Shown: piece after piece, positions 26,278 through 34,507 of the stretch
How positions within the stretch are numbered: position 1 is the stretch's first letter
Layout of the letters: every line of letters starts with the position of its first letter
Source: an uncultured Flavobacteriales bacterium
Lineage (GTDB): Bacteria > Bacteroidota > Bacteroidia > Flavobacteriales > Schleiferiaceae
Direction of reading: 5' to 3'
Length of the DNA stretch: 47,840 bases
Assembly: GCA_950073045.1 (NCBI GenBank)
Contig: CATMQD010000003.1
Span: forward strand, 1-47,840
The notes under the pieces: generated by a model
What the model was told of the DNA's origin: nothing
Databases searched by the model: none
Seen by the model: the letters and a program-made list of their open reading frames with translations, nothing else
Position numbers and translations under genes: made by a program

Positions 26278-26531
26278 GAGATATGAGATATGAGATGTGA
26301 GAAGTGAGATTTTGAGCGGGGACCTTATTTTGATTCGGGAAAGGAACCTAGAGCTTAGAACCTAGAGCATAGACGGATTTGAGCTATAATATTACAACGG
26401 GACCTTAGTGAAGAAGGTAATTGTACTAAATACTAGCTACTAAGTACTGGACCACCAATCATTATTCCACCAAAATCAAGTCTAGCGTCTAACATCTAAA
26501 AGCGAGCCTTGCGAGCGTACTAAGTACCAAT
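26278..26531. repeat. Modular heptad repeat element, copy B
   Basis: Five units GAGATAT, GAGATAT, GAGATGT, GAGAAGT, GAGATTT (26278-26312), the CCTAGAG block (26347-26374), TACTAAA, TACTAGC, TACTAAG, TACTGGA (26424-26451), TCTAGCG, TCTAACA, TCTAAAA (26481-26501), then GCGAGCCTTGCGAGCG and TACTAAG. Same module order and orientation as copy A, 239 bp away. Together A and B fill most of the 613-bp divergent gap between the sigma-factor gene and the type A sorting-domain gene; nothing else recognisable lies there. Confidence 0.8.
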
Positions 26532-26602
26532 TGTTAAATTTCCACCAGAAATCATCCCCCATTATAAAATTCCCTAACTTCAATCCACTTTAAATCAATC
26601 TA

Positions 26603-28594
26603 ATGAAGAAACTATTATTCTTTTCCATGGCCTTTACGGCGGGATTAGGCTTAAGTGCCCAAAATTTACCCCAACAAGAGGCTTCAGAGGATTATCAAGA
26701 GGGAGCACCTAAAAATGGAGCTTTCAATTATCGTCCTGAAAGCTCTGCCCAAACTTTAATCTGGTCCGAGGATTTTGCCAATGGTATACCACAAGACTGG
26801 ACGCAAAACGGAACGCCAGCCCAGGCACTATGGGAGTATCGCGGTCCGAATACTGCACCACCTGATAGCGTGGGTTCCCGCGGTTGTTGGGCCGGACCTA
26901 ATCAATCTGGTAATTTGGGAGACCCTATTAATTCTCCTACGCGAAGCAATGGCTTTATGATCTTCGATTCAGATTTCCTACACTCTAATGGCGACCGTGC
27001 TACTAATGGTCAGGGTACCGTGCCTGCACCACATGTGGGCCGCTTGCGTACTGATACCATTGATCTTAGCGGTCAATCTGGTGCAGAACTTGGATTTTAC
27101 ATGTATGCCCGTCGTTTCCAAGCCGCTTGGTATGTAGCAATTAGCACCGATGGAGGAGTTACTTTCCCAGATTCTGTGGAAGTTTTCCCTGCCAGTGAAT
27201 TGCCAGTAAACTCATCTACCGATCAAAATGCTTACTACCGGGCCAACATTTCTAACTATGTGGCCAATGAATCGGAAGTAGTATTGGAGTTTGTTTTTGA
27301 TGGCTCAGTAAGTAATAGCAATGGCTCTGGTCGCTATTATTGGATGATCGACGATATTGAAATCGTTACTCCCCCCGAAAATTCACTGCTCTTTACTCGT
27401 GCTACAGCACCGGGAACCACCGGTGAGGCACCCGAGCATGACGTAATTTTTGACGGTGAGGCCAGCTATCCAAAGTATATGCACATCGCTAGCTCACAAC
27501 AGGTGCCCATTACCTTCGATAGTAATATCTATAATTATGGTACCAACACCCAAACCAATGTAGGTTTAGAAGTTGAGGTATGGGATGGAACAAACTTGAT
27601 AACTACCCTAACTTCACCAACCGTGGCAAGCCTAAGCTCCTTCGATACTGCGTACTATACCACTTTAACAACCAATGCTTGGACTCCAAGTGCCGATGGT
27701 GCTTATACCCTAGTATATAAAGCGGTTTCAGATAGCCTTACCTCGGCTACCACTACCACTGCCGATACCTTTAATATTTGGGTAGGCGATGATCAGTATG
27801 GTCTAGATGATAGAGTGGCAGATAACTATTTTGGCACTAATACCGGAACTAATGGTATGATTGCCATTGGCGTTTTATACCATTTAGAGAATGGCGACCA
27901 AAATGGACTAGTGTACCTAGATGGGGTTGAAATGCAAATGAGCTGCTTAACCGATTACACCGCCGATATGGAGATTGCCATTTACGATTCAGCCGGCTTT
28001 GTGTTTAATACGGGTTTCCCATCTTCATCCAGTCCTTTATTTAGTAAGGTCTTTACTTTCGATGGTACCATTCCTTGTAATCTAGCTTATTTCTCTTTCC
28101 AAGATGCTAGTGGAATGCCGGTAGCACTACCCGAAGGAAGCTATTATGTTATTGCCAGTTTATTCCCGAACGCTACTGATGGCGTAATTCGTTTTGCCAA
28201 TAGCACGAATTGGAGTCAGCCTTCTTATGCCTCTGTTTTCCAAAATCAGAATGGTAGCTGGTTTAGTGGTTTCTCCAACAGTACTACTTATGAAGCACCA
28301 CACTACCGCGTAAAAGTTACTTTCCCGAATACTTTAGCAGAAAACACGCTCGATGAGTTTAAGGTATTCCCGAATCCAAGTACAGGTGACTTTAGTGTTG
28401 AGCTTAGTGAGGCTGGACATTATTATTACCGAGTGCTCGGTGTGTCGGGAACAGAGTATTACCGCAGCGAGCAAAGCATTAATAGTGGAGAGCGCTTGGA
28501 GCTAGATTTAGATTTACCCAATGGCGTTTACTTACTTCAAATTGTGGATGATGAAGGTCGTCGCAGAACGGAGAAGCTAAGTATCCGTAGATAA
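26603..28594 (+). CDS. Secreted protein with T9SS type A C-terminal sorting domain
   Basis: 663 residues. Signal peptide MKKLLFFSMAFTAGLGLSAQ. The N-terminal half includes a jelly-roll-like region (WSEDFANGIPQDWTQNGTP, LGFYMYARRFQAAWYVAISTDGG, YYWMIDDIEI), common in Bacteroidota secreted proteins with a MAM or galactose-binding-like fold. The C-terminal 80 residues (FKVFPNPSTGDFSVELSEAG, GVYLLQIVDDEGRRRTEKLSIRR) are a classic Por-secretion tail directing export by the type IX system, with surface attachment. Middle: repeats rich in Thr, Ser and Asn. Substrate or partner unknown. It ends at a terminator. Confidence 0.92.
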   Translation: MKKLLFFSMAFTAGLGLSAQNLPQQEASEDYQEGAPKNGAFNYRPESSAQTLIWSEDFANGIPQDWTQNGTPAQALWEYRGPNTAPPDSVGSRGCWAGPNQSGNLGDPINSPTRSNGFMIFDSDFLHSNGDRATNGQGTVPAPHVGRLRTDTIDLSGQSGAELGFYMYARRFQAAWYVAISTDGGVTFPDSVEVFPASELPVNSSTDQNAYYRANISNYVANESEVVLEFVFDGSVSNSNGSGRYYWMIDDIEIVTPPENSLLFTRATAPGTTGEAPEHDVIFDGEASYPKYMHIASSQQVPITFDSNIYNYGTNTQTNVGLEVEVWDGTNLITTLTSPTVASLSSFDTAYYTTLTTNAWTPSADGAYTLVYKAVSDSLTSATTTTADTFNIWVGDDQYGLDDRVADNYFGTNTGTNGMIAIGVLYHLENGDQNGLVYLDGVEMQMSCLTDYTADMEIAIYDSAGFVFNTGFPSSSSPLFSKVFTFDGTIPCNLAYFSFQDASGMPVALPEGSYYVIASLFPNATDGVIRFANSTNWSQPSYASVFQNQNGSWFSGFSNSTTYEAPHYRVKVTFPNTLAENTLDEFKVFPNPSTGDFSVELSEAGHYYYRVLGVSGTEYYRSEQSINSGERLELDLDLPNGVYLLQIVDDEGRRRTEKLSIRR

Positions 28595-28618
28595 CTAAGA
28601 ATTTTTTTCTTCTCGAGA

Positions 28619-28656
28619 AATGGCCATCCTGCTCCGGCGGGGTGGCTATTTTTTTT
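28619..28656 (+). terminator. Intrinsic terminator of the type A sorting-domain gene
   Basis: A 12-bp stem with G-U pairs (28619-28630 with 28639-28650) is followed by eight T. It overlaps the stop of the convergent gene at 28655. Confidence 0.75.
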
Positions 28657-29122
28657 AGAAGCGTAAGCAAAAACCTAGTCCATTAAAGCCCAGCTTTAGG
28701 GCGGCCTGGGGTTTAATATTTAAACTCTGATTATAACTCAATACCGCTTCGTAGGCCTTGCGGCGAGCGCTAATCTCAATCGGTATGGACACGACAATCA
28801 GGCCAATGCCAATTAAGCTCATATTGTAATTGGCCTCCCGGTCTAAAGCCTCGCTCACAAAAGGGTATATCGTTAGGAATCCCCCCGAAATCTGACAAAA
28901 TAAGGCTAGGTCACGCTGATTATTGGCCTTCCGAATAAGTTGATGGGCCGGCTGTCGCCCCTCGAAAGGTTTTATAAGTTCGGATAGTTTATACTGATTA
29001 CTATCCGCATCATAAAACTTTAAAGCCCAAAAACTCGATTCCACACTTAAGGGACTGTTATTCTGGGCTAGCGCCGCGGAACTCAATATTACTAAACAAA
29101 CAAAAGGCAGGAATCTTCGCAT
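28655..29122 (-). CDS. Small exported protein of unknown function
   Basis: 155 residues. An N-terminal signal peptide (MRRFLPFVCLVILSSAALAQ) is followed by a polar segment (YKLSELIKPFEGRQPAHQLIRKANNQRDLALF) and two weakly hydrophobic stretches (FCQISGGFLTIYPF, MSLIGIGLIVVSIPIEIS), which may be membrane-associated. The C-terminus (LKLGFNGLGFCLRF) is aromatic as in outer-membrane-associated proteins. I recognise no family. It is convergent with the sorting-domain gene and reads divergently from ssb across repeat copy C. Confidence 0.7.
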   Translation of the reverse strand: MRRFLPFVCLVILSSAALAQNNSPLSVESSFWALKFYDADSNQYKLSELIKPFEGRQPAHQLIRKANNQRDLALFCQISGGFLTIYPFVSEALDREANYNMSLIGIGLIVVSIPIEISARRKAYEAVLSYNQSLNIKPQAALKLGFNGLGFCLRF

Positions 29123-29156
29123 AGGCTAAAGGTATGATATCTATTAGCACGCATTT

Positions 29157-29457
29157 GAGATTTGAGAAGTGAGATTTGAGAAGTGAGACTTTTGGGCAGG
29201 GACAGAATCTGGAAAAGAACTTAGAGCTTAGAACCTAGAGCATAGAAAAATCTGTGCTAGAATACTGTGCTAGACCTTGAATGGGGAATTGTACTTTGTA
29301 CTAAATACGAGCTACTAAGTACTTGACCACCAATCATTATTCTACCCGAATCAAGTCTAATGTCTAGCGTCTAACATCTAAAAGCGAGCTTAGCGAGCGG
29401 TCTTCTACTAAAAGCGACTGTAAGGAGCGTACTAAATACTAAGTACTAGTTACTAAA
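29157..29457. repeat. Modular heptad repeat element, copy C
   Basis: Same module order as copies A and B: five GAGAnnT units from 29157, a CTTAGAG block near 29220, TACTTTG, TACTAAA, TACGAGC, TACTAAG, TACTTGA from 29292, TCTAATG, TCTAGCG, TCTAACA, TCTAAAA from 29356, GCGAGCTTAGCGAGCG, and TACTAAA, TACTAAG, TACTAGT, TACTAAA from 29430. All period 7 with 3 variable bases. It fills the divergent gap between the exported-protein gene and ssb. Confidence 0.8.
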
Positions 29458-29543
29458 AAAAAACACTTATAAACGTTTCCCACAACGCTCTTAATTCCAA
29501 GCGCAAGATGTTTGTAGGGTATTTATAACCAAATCCTGAAATA

Positions 29544-29885
29544 ATGAGTGATTTAAGAAATCGGGTAAGCCTAATTGGACACGTAGGGGCCGATCCGGAA
29601 GTAAAGTCCTTCGACTCCAAAGCTAAGCTGGCGAAGTTTTCCCTAGCTACCCGCGAATCCTTTAAAAATGCCAAAGGAGAAAAAATTGAGGAAACGCAGT
29701 GGCATAATGTGATCGCCTGGAATGGCCTAGCCTCTACCATTGAAAAGCATGTAAATAAAGGCACCTTCCTAATCTTAGAAGGAAAAATCATGAACCGTTC
29801 CTATAATGATAAGGATGGTGAGAAGCGCTACATCACAGAGATTGTGGCGAGCAGCTTAAACTTTTTAGGACCTAAGCAGAATTAG
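29544..29885 (+). CDS. ssb: Single-stranded DNA-binding protein without an acidic tail
   Basis: 113 residues: only the OB fold (MSDLRNRVSLIGHVGADPEVK, KLAKFSLATRESF, WHNVIAWNGLASTIEKHVNKGTFLILEGKI). It ends SSLNFLGPKQN right after the fold, so the disordered linker and the terminal acidic motif (DDDIPF type) that recruits partner proteins in canonical SSB are absent. It is therefore likely a paralogue of the main cellular SSB, for example one used in natural transformation; dprA is 13 kb away in this window. The start at 29544 follows repeat copy C; a terminator follows at 29905-29939. Confidence 0.9.
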   Translation: MSDLRNRVSLIGHVGADPEVKSFDSKAKLAKFSLATRESFKNAKGEKIEETQWHNVIAWNGLASTIEKHVNKGTFLILEGKIMNRSYNDKDGEKRYITEIVASSLNFLGPKQN

Positions 29886-29904
29886 GGCTTGTTGTGTTTA
29901 GGCT

Positions 29905-29939
29905 AAGGTCTCCTGCTTTCGAGTAGGGGGCCTTTTTTA
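29905..29939 (+). terminator. Intrinsic terminator of ssb
   Basis: A 12-bp stem with several G-U pairs (29905-29916 with 29923-29934) has a 6-nt loop and is followed by T6. Confidence 0.75.
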
Positions 29940-29969
29940 TTTCCTTGAACCTTTGCCAGAGCTGGAATG

Positions 29970-29977
29970 TATCTTTG
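29970..29977 (+). promoter_or_regulatory. -7 promoter element of menB
   Basis: TATCTTTG, a perfect TAnnTTTG, with TTG 22 bp upstream (29945-29947). It lies 15 bp before the ATG at 29993 and inside the longer open frame beginning at 29945, supporting the internal start. Confidence 0.65.
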
Positions 29978-29992
29978 CTTAAAATCTCAGAT

Positions 29993-30835
29993 ATGCCAGC
30001 AAACTGGACTACCGTAAAAGAATACCAAGACATCACCTATAAGAAATCGGGCGATGGCGTAGCGCGAATAGCTTTTAATCGCCCTGAAGTACGTAATGCC
30101 TTTCGACCCAAAACCGTGGCCGAGCTTTATGAGGCATTCCTCGATGCCCGTGAAGATACCTCCATTGGCGTAGTTTTATTTAGCGCCGAAGGACCCTCAC
30201 CAAAGGATGGCGTGTATTCCTTTTGCAGTGGGGGCGACCAAAATGCACGTGGACATCAAGGTTATGTGGATGAAGAGGGCATGCCGCGCTTAAATATCCT
30301 AGAGGTGCAGCGCCTCATTCGTTTTATGCCTAAAGTGGTTATTGCCGTGGTACCGGGATGGTCGGTGGGGGGCGGACATAGCTTACACGTAGTATGCGAC
30401 CTTACCCTAGCCAGTAAAGAGCATGCGATCTTTAAGCAAACCGATGCCGATGTTACCAGCTTCGATGGCGGATATGGCTCAGCCTATTTAGCTAAGATGG
30501 TAGGTCAAAAGAAGGCCAGAGAAATATTCTTCCTCGGTCGAAATTATTCGGCAGATGATGCCGTGGCAATGGGAATGGCCAATGCTTCTATTCCGCATGA
30601 TGAATTAGAAGATACCGCCTATCAGTGGGCTCAGGAGATTTTAGAGAAATCTCCCACCTCCATTAAAATGCTCAAATTCGCTTTTAATCTTACCGATGAT
30701 GGCATGGTTGGTCAGCAGGTATTTGCCGGTGAAGCTACCCGCCTAGCGTATATGACGGAAGAGGCCAAGGAAGGACGTAATGCCTTTTTGGAAAAGCGGA
30801 AACCTAATTTTAAAGACATCAAGTGGATACCTTAA
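29993..30835 (+). CDS. menB: 1,4-dihydroxy-2-naphthoyl-CoA synthase
   Basis: 280 residues. Crotonase-fold enzyme of menaquinone synthesis closing the second aromatic ring of o-succinylbenzoyl-CoA. Visible blocks: IAFNRPEVRNAFRPKTV, the substrate-binding SFCSGGDQNARG, the oxyanion-hole region VVPGWSVGGGHSLHVVCDLTLAS, DADVTSFDGGYGSAYLAK and the C-terminal EGRNAFLEKRKPNF, all MenB-type. Start chosen at ATG 29993 (MPANWTTVKEY), which agrees with the promoter element 15 bp upstream. A DinB-like gene overlaps its end by 13 bp; no other men gene is in the window. Confidence 0.95.
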   Translation: MPANWTTVKEYQDITYKKSGDGVARIAFNRPEVRNAFRPKTVAELYEAFLDAREDTSIGVVLFSAEGPSPKDGVYSFCSGGDQNARGHQGYVDEEGMPRLNILEVQRLIRFMPKVVIAVVPGWSVGGGHSLHVVCDLTLASKEHAIFKQTDADVTSFDGGYGSAYLAKMVGQKKAREIFFLGRNYSADDAVAMGMANASIPHDELEDTAYQWAQEILEKSPTSIKMLKFAFNLTDDGMVGQQVFAGEATRLAYMTEEAKEGRNAFLEKRKPNFKDIKWIP

Positions 30836-31365
30836 TTGCCCGTCCCGAAGAAGGCACTTACCCACATTATTACGCCAATTATTACAAGTGGGTAGAATTC
30901 AATCAGCCCATTCTAGAGCTTTGGCAATATGCAATTCAGGATTCCTTAGAGTTTTGGAATGGCATTAATGCCGAAGAAGCGGAGTTTCGCTACGAAGAAG
31001 GAAAGTGGAGTATTAAGGAAATGCTCTTGCATATCTGCGATACGGAGCGGATTTTTATATTTCGCGCCCTGAGTATTAGTCGAGGAGAGCAGGCCGATTT
31101 ACCAGGATTCGACCATAATGCCTATGTGCAGGCTAGTGGAGCGGAGCAACGCGATTGGCTATCCATCTTACAAGAATACCAGCATATAAAGCAGATGAGC
31201 TATGATTTCATTGCCTCTTTATCGGCAGAGCAATGGAGCTTAAAGGGTCAGGTGGCCGGACAAGAAATTGCGCTTTCGGGCATCGCCTACGTGATACCTG
31301 GGCACGACAAACATCATCAAGAAATTGTTAAAAATCGCTACTTGTCCAAAATACGCAATAGCTGA
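30823..31365 (+). CDS. DinB/YfiT-like four-helix protein
   Basis: 180 residues from a GTG start that overlaps the end of menB by 13 bp, indicating one transcript. The family has a metal-binding histidine triad: here H in EMLLHICDTER (about residue 70) and the C-terminal pair in IPGHDKHHQEIV are visible. WSIKEMLLHICDTERIFIFRAL and GQEIALSGIAYVIPGH are typical DinB-superfamily blocks. Members include thiol transferases for bacillithiol and other hydrolases; the substrate here is unknown. A terminator hairpin lies at 31461-31498. Confidence 0.85.
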   Translation: MDTLIARPEEGTYPHYYANYYKWVEFNQPILELWQYAIQDSLEFWNGINAEEAEFRYEEGKWSIKEMLLHICDTERIFIFRALSISRGEQADLPGFDHNAYVQASGAEQRDWLSILQEYQHIKQMSYDFIASLSAEQWSLKGQVAGQEIALSGIAYVIPGHDKHHQEIVKNRYLSKIRNS

Positions 31366-31460
31366 CAAGGGACTGTAGCGCGCCAAGTCTACTTTAGCTT
31401 TCGAAATAGGATAGTTGATGTAGAGGGCGTATTAACACTAGGGTCCCTTCATCACGAAAT

Positions 31461-31498
31461 TTTTTCCCGGCTTAAATCTCGGTTTAGGTCGGGAAAAT
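31461..31498. terminator. Bidirectional terminator between the DinB-like gene and nadD
   Basis: A 15-bp stem with two G-U pairs (31462-31476 with 31483-31497), 6-nt loop TCTCGG. The A/T-rich base gives short T tracts on both strands, serving both convergent genes. Confidence 0.65.
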
Positions 31499-31514
31499 TA
31501 TTTTAAGATGCTTC

Positions 31515-32093
31515 CTAGTCGCGGTAAAACAATTCCTGATCGATATACTCCCAAACATTTGGAGGCAGCATATAGCTTACATCTTTATTGGCTTTAATGG
31601 CCGAGCGAATTTCGGTAGAAGCAATTTCGATAATCGGTGCTTGGGTAAGGTGCACCTTTTCATGTCCGGCTAAAGCCCCACCGTCGCTGCCAATGCGCGG
31701 GTAAACGTATAATTCGTGATTTTCTAAAATCGCTTCATGATTGCGCCAACGCGGGAAGCTCTCCAAATTATCTTCACCCATAATAAGGTGGAAGGTGGCC
31801 TCGGGATGCGATTCTTCTAAGTGCACTAAAGTATTGGCGGTGTAAGAAGGTTGAGGCAGGGCAAATTCCACATCGCTTACTCGCAGTTTATAATGATCGC
31901 CGATTGCTAAGTTCACCATGTGCAGGCGCTGACGGTCATCGAGCAGGGAGCTTTTCTTCTTATGCGGATTATGCGGGGTTACCACAAACCACACTTCATC
32001 CAAATCGGTAAACTCCAGCATATACTGGGCAATAATGCAATGTCCGACGTGTATAGGATTAAAAGTTCCGAAGTAGAGTCCTATTTTCTTCAT
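31515..32093 (-). CDS. nadD: Nicotinate-nucleotide adenylyltransferase
   Basis: 192 residues. Adenylates nicotinate mononucleotide in NAD synthesis. The nucleotidyltransferase signature is KIGLYFGTFNPIHVGHCIIA with the HxGH motif (HVGH), and the C-terminal block is IEIASTEIRSAIKANKDVSYMLPPNVWEYI, containing the second conserved ST-x-(I/L)-R signature. Its ATG overlaps the TGA of gmk, so it is translationally coupled in the order yicC-gmk-nadD. Confidence 0.95.
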   Translation of the reverse strand: MKKIGLYFGTFNPIHVGHCIIAQYMLEFTDLDEVWFVVTPHNPHKKKSSLLDDRQRLHMVNLAIGDHYKLRVSDVEFALPQPSYTANTLVHLEESHPEATFHLIMGEDNLESFPRWRNHEAILENHELYVYPRIGSDGGALAGHEKVHLTQAPIIEIASTEIRSAIKANKDVSYMLPPNVWEYIDQELFYRD

Positions 32094-32665
32094 GCTCCAA
32101 CAAATAGCTTCACCAAATTATAGGCTTCGGTTTTAGCCCTTTCCAAGTCGCGGTTTAAAAGAATGTGATCAAATCGATCGGAGCGACCAATCTCCTTACG
32201 GGCTTTGGCCATACGCTGACGAATTTTATCCTCAGAGTCGGTACCCCTTCCGCGCAAGCGATTTTCGAGCTCCTCTTCATCGGGAGGCATTACAAATACC
32301 GCTAGGGCGCGATCGCCATAAAGGCTTTTAAGGTTTAAGCCGCCTACTACATCGATATCGAAGATTACATTTTTGCCTAAATCCCAAAGACGTTCAATTT
32401 CTGAGCGAAGGGTTCCGTATTTGGTGCCAGCATACACCTCTTCCCATTCGAGAAAGGCGCCTTCTTCCACCTTTTGGTTAAACTCTTCATTGCTAAAAAA
32501 GTAATAGTCGCTGCCGTGCTTTTCTTGTCCACGTGGGGCCCGGCTTGTTGCCGAAATGCTAAAAGCCAATTCTAGGTCCTCCTGCTCCAGCAGATGGCGA
32601 ACTAGAGTGGTTTTCCCAGCTCCGGAGGGGGCAGAAAAGATGATCATTTTGTTTTGCGCTGCCAT
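32090..32665 (-). CDS. gmk: Guanylate kinase
   Basis: 191 residues. Phosphorylates GMP to GDP. P-loop FSAPSGAGKTTLVR at about residues 9-22; GMP-binding and lid region SISATSRAPRGQEKHGSDYYFFSNEEF; VIFDIDVVGG and the adenine-contact ERAKTEAYNLVK complete the fold. It lies 20 bp downstream of yicC and overlaps nadD by 4 bp (ATGA). The yicC-gmk neighbourhood is conserved in many bacteria. Confidence 0.96.
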   Translation of the reverse strand: MAAQNKMIIFSAPSGAGKTTLVRHLLEQEDLELAFSISATSRAPRGQEKHGSDYYFFSNEEFNQKVEEGAFLEWEEVYAGTKYGTLRSEIERLWDLGKNVIFDIDVVGGLNLKSLYGDRALAVFVMPPDEEELENRLRGRGTDSEDKIRQRMAKARKEIGRSDRFDHILLNRDLERAKTEAYNLVKLFVGA

Positions 32666-32685
32666 AAATCTTTTAAGGTGCAGGA

Positions 32686-33555
32686 TTAAAGGATGTTCAG
32701 AGCTTGCTCTTTAATTTTTTCCAGTTCATCCTTCATATTTACCACGATTTTCTGCATTTCGGCGTGATTGGCCTTGCTGCCCAGGGTATTAATTTCGCGA
32801 CCAATCTCCTGACTCACAAAGCCCAGTTTTTTACCCGCCATATTACCAGCCTCCATTAATTCACGGAAATAATCGAGGTGGGCCTGAAGGCGAACCTTCT
32901 CTTCGGTAATGTCGTATTTCTCGAGGTAGTAAATAAGTTCTTGCTCAAAGCGATCTTGATCGACTTCTGCTTTTAATTGCTCTAGGCTGCGCTGTAATTT
33001 ATCTTTTACGCGCTGGCGACGTTCTTCTTCCAAAGGCTCTACTTGATGTAGATAGTCTTCGATATTTTGCAGGCGCAGACTTAAGTCTTCTACTAAACGT
33101 CCACCTTCTGTAGCGCGGAAGTCCATTAGTATAGCGAGGGTGTCCTTCAATCCTTCTAATACCACTTGCCATTCTTCGGGGCTCGCTTCATCTTGCTGAC
33201 TTTGCATTACATCGGGCATGCGAAGTATGGCACCGAGGGCATCGCCACTAGTGCCGGTTTTTTCAGCTAAAGCTTTTAATTGTAGGAGGTAGCCTTCGGC
33301 AAGGTCGCTATTAATTTGCGGGGCGCTTTCCATGCCGGTAATCTCCATATTAATATTGCAGTCGATTTTACCGCGCAACAAGGTTTCGGAAATTACTTGT
33401 CGGATATCGCCTTCTTTACTCCTATAAAAAGAGGGTAAGCGTAAATTAATATCCGCCTGTTTACTGTTTAGGCTCTTAATTTCAATGGTGACCTTCTTCC
33501 CCGAAAGTTTGAGGATCTTCTTGCCGAAGCCGGTCATGGAATACAATGGCGTCAT
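32686..33555 (-). CDS. yicC: YicC-family endoribonuclease
   Basis: 289 residues from ATG 33555. N-terminal YicC domain (MTGFGKKILKLSGKKVTIEIKSLNSKQADINLRLP) and the C-terminal DUF1732 part (EKYDITEEKVRLQAHLDYFRELMEAGNMAGKKLGFVSQEIGREINTLGSKA) are present. YicC proteins are implicated in RNA turnover. The upstream frame extends to a TTG at 33564, but the perfect -7 element (33562-33569) covers that codon and would place the transcript start almost on the ATG, so translation may be leaderless. The gene heads yicC-gmk-nadD. Confidence 0.93.
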   Translation of the reverse strand: MTPLYSMTGFGKKILKLSGKKVTIEIKSLNSKQADINLRLPSFYRSKEGDIRQVISETLLRGKIDCNINMEITGMESAPQINSDLAEGYLLQLKALAEKTGTSGDALGAILRMPDVMQSQQDEASPEEWQVVLEGLKDTLAILMDFRATEGGRLVEDLSLRLQNIEDYLHQVEPLEEERRQRVKDKLQRSLEQLKAEVDQDRFEQELIYYLEKYDITEEKVRLQAHLDYFRELMEAGNMAGKKLGFVSQEIGREINTLGSKANHAEMQKIVVNMKDELEKIKEQALNIL

Positions 33556-33561
33556 AGGCCG

Positions 33562-33569
33562 CAAAGTTA
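33562..33569 (-). promoter_or_regulatory. -7 promoter element of yicC, possibly leaderless transcript
   Basis: TAACTTTG on the minus strand is a perfect TAnnTTTG whose final G lies only 6 bp before the ATG, so the start site would fall at or near the A of the ATG. Confidence 0.5.
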
Positions 33570-33572
33570 AAC

Positions 33573-34478
33573 TTATTGCGCTTTGCTCCTTCGGTAAAAG
33601 GAAACCAGGTAAACCCCTAAAAAGATAAGGGCAGCGGCTAAGAACATATGGCGGTTGGGCTGATCGCTACCTAAAATTATCGCGGCAGCGGTGGCTACTA
33701 AAGGCTGTAGATAAATGTAAAAACTCACCGTAGTAGAGCTTACCGTTTTTAGGGCATAAATATTAAGGAGGTAAGCGAAGAAGGTAGTGCCGATAATCAC
33801 GAAACTTATTTCCCAATATACTTTAGCAGGCATAGCGCTCCAGTTAATCTCTGGCATCTGGCCCAGACCGAAAGGAAGCACAAATAGAAGCCCGGCCAAG
33901 AAAACCCATTTTATAACTGTAAAAGGTCGGTAGCGCGACATCAGCGGTTTTACCACTACTAGGTAAGAGGCGTAAGAAAGGGCATTGAGCATAACCAGGA
34001 GATTGCCCAGTGATTCCCCTTCATTAAAGATAGAATTTAGGGAACCTCCTTGGGAGATGAGGTAGAGGGCACCGCTAATTCCGAGGGCAATACCGATAAT
34101 CCGTGGCCAGGTGAGTGGCGCTTTTAAGAAGATTGCCGATAAGCTGAGTACCATGATAGGATTGGTGGTCATTATTACCGCTGCACTGATGGGGGTGGTG
34201 ATGTTTAGTCCTTCGAAAAAGAGTAATTGGTTTGCTGCTACTCCAAAAAAGCCCGCGGCAATTATTCTAGGCCAATCCGCTTTCTGGATTTTCTCCTTCT
34301 TCATGCCGATGGTAAGCGCAAAAAACAGCAGCACGGCACCGCTAACGCGCAGGAGGATAAAGGCCCGGGGTTGCACAAAGTTGGGCATTACATCCTTAGC
34401 GATGGAGTAGTTTAGGCCGTATATAAGGGCCACGGCTACTAGGGCTAAATGTGCTTTTATTTTGGGTAAATCCGCCAT
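33573..34478 (-). CDS. EamA/DMT-family transporter
   Basis: 301 residues with about ten hydrophobic segments arranged as two EamA repeats: AHLALVAVALIYGLNYSIAK at the N-terminus and LLVMLNALSYASYLVVVKPLMSRYRPF after the midpoint. Such proteins export metabolites or amino acids; the substrate is unknown. It lies just upstream of yicC (about 17 bp) on the same strand but the yicC promoter lies within that gap. Divergent from the HU-like gene across repeat copy D and the sigma-54 promoter. Confidence 0.88.
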   Translation of the reverse strand: MADLPKIKAHLALVAVALIYGLNYSIAKDVMPNFVQPRAFILLRVSGAVLLFFALTIGMKKEKIQKADWPRIIAAGFFGVAANQLLFFEGLNITTPISAAVIMTTNPIMVLSLSAIFLKAPLTWPRIIGIALGISGALYLISQGGSLNSIFNEGESLGNLLVMLNALSYASYLVVVKPLMSRYRPFTVIKWVFLAGLLFVLPFGLGQMPEINWSAMPAKVYWEISFVIIGTTFFAYLLNIYALKTVSSTTVSFYIYLQPLVATAAAIILGSDQPNRHMFLAAALIFLGVYLVSFYRRSKAQ

Positions 34479-34507
34479 TCGGTAATTTGTGGCAAAAGTG
34501 CGGAATA

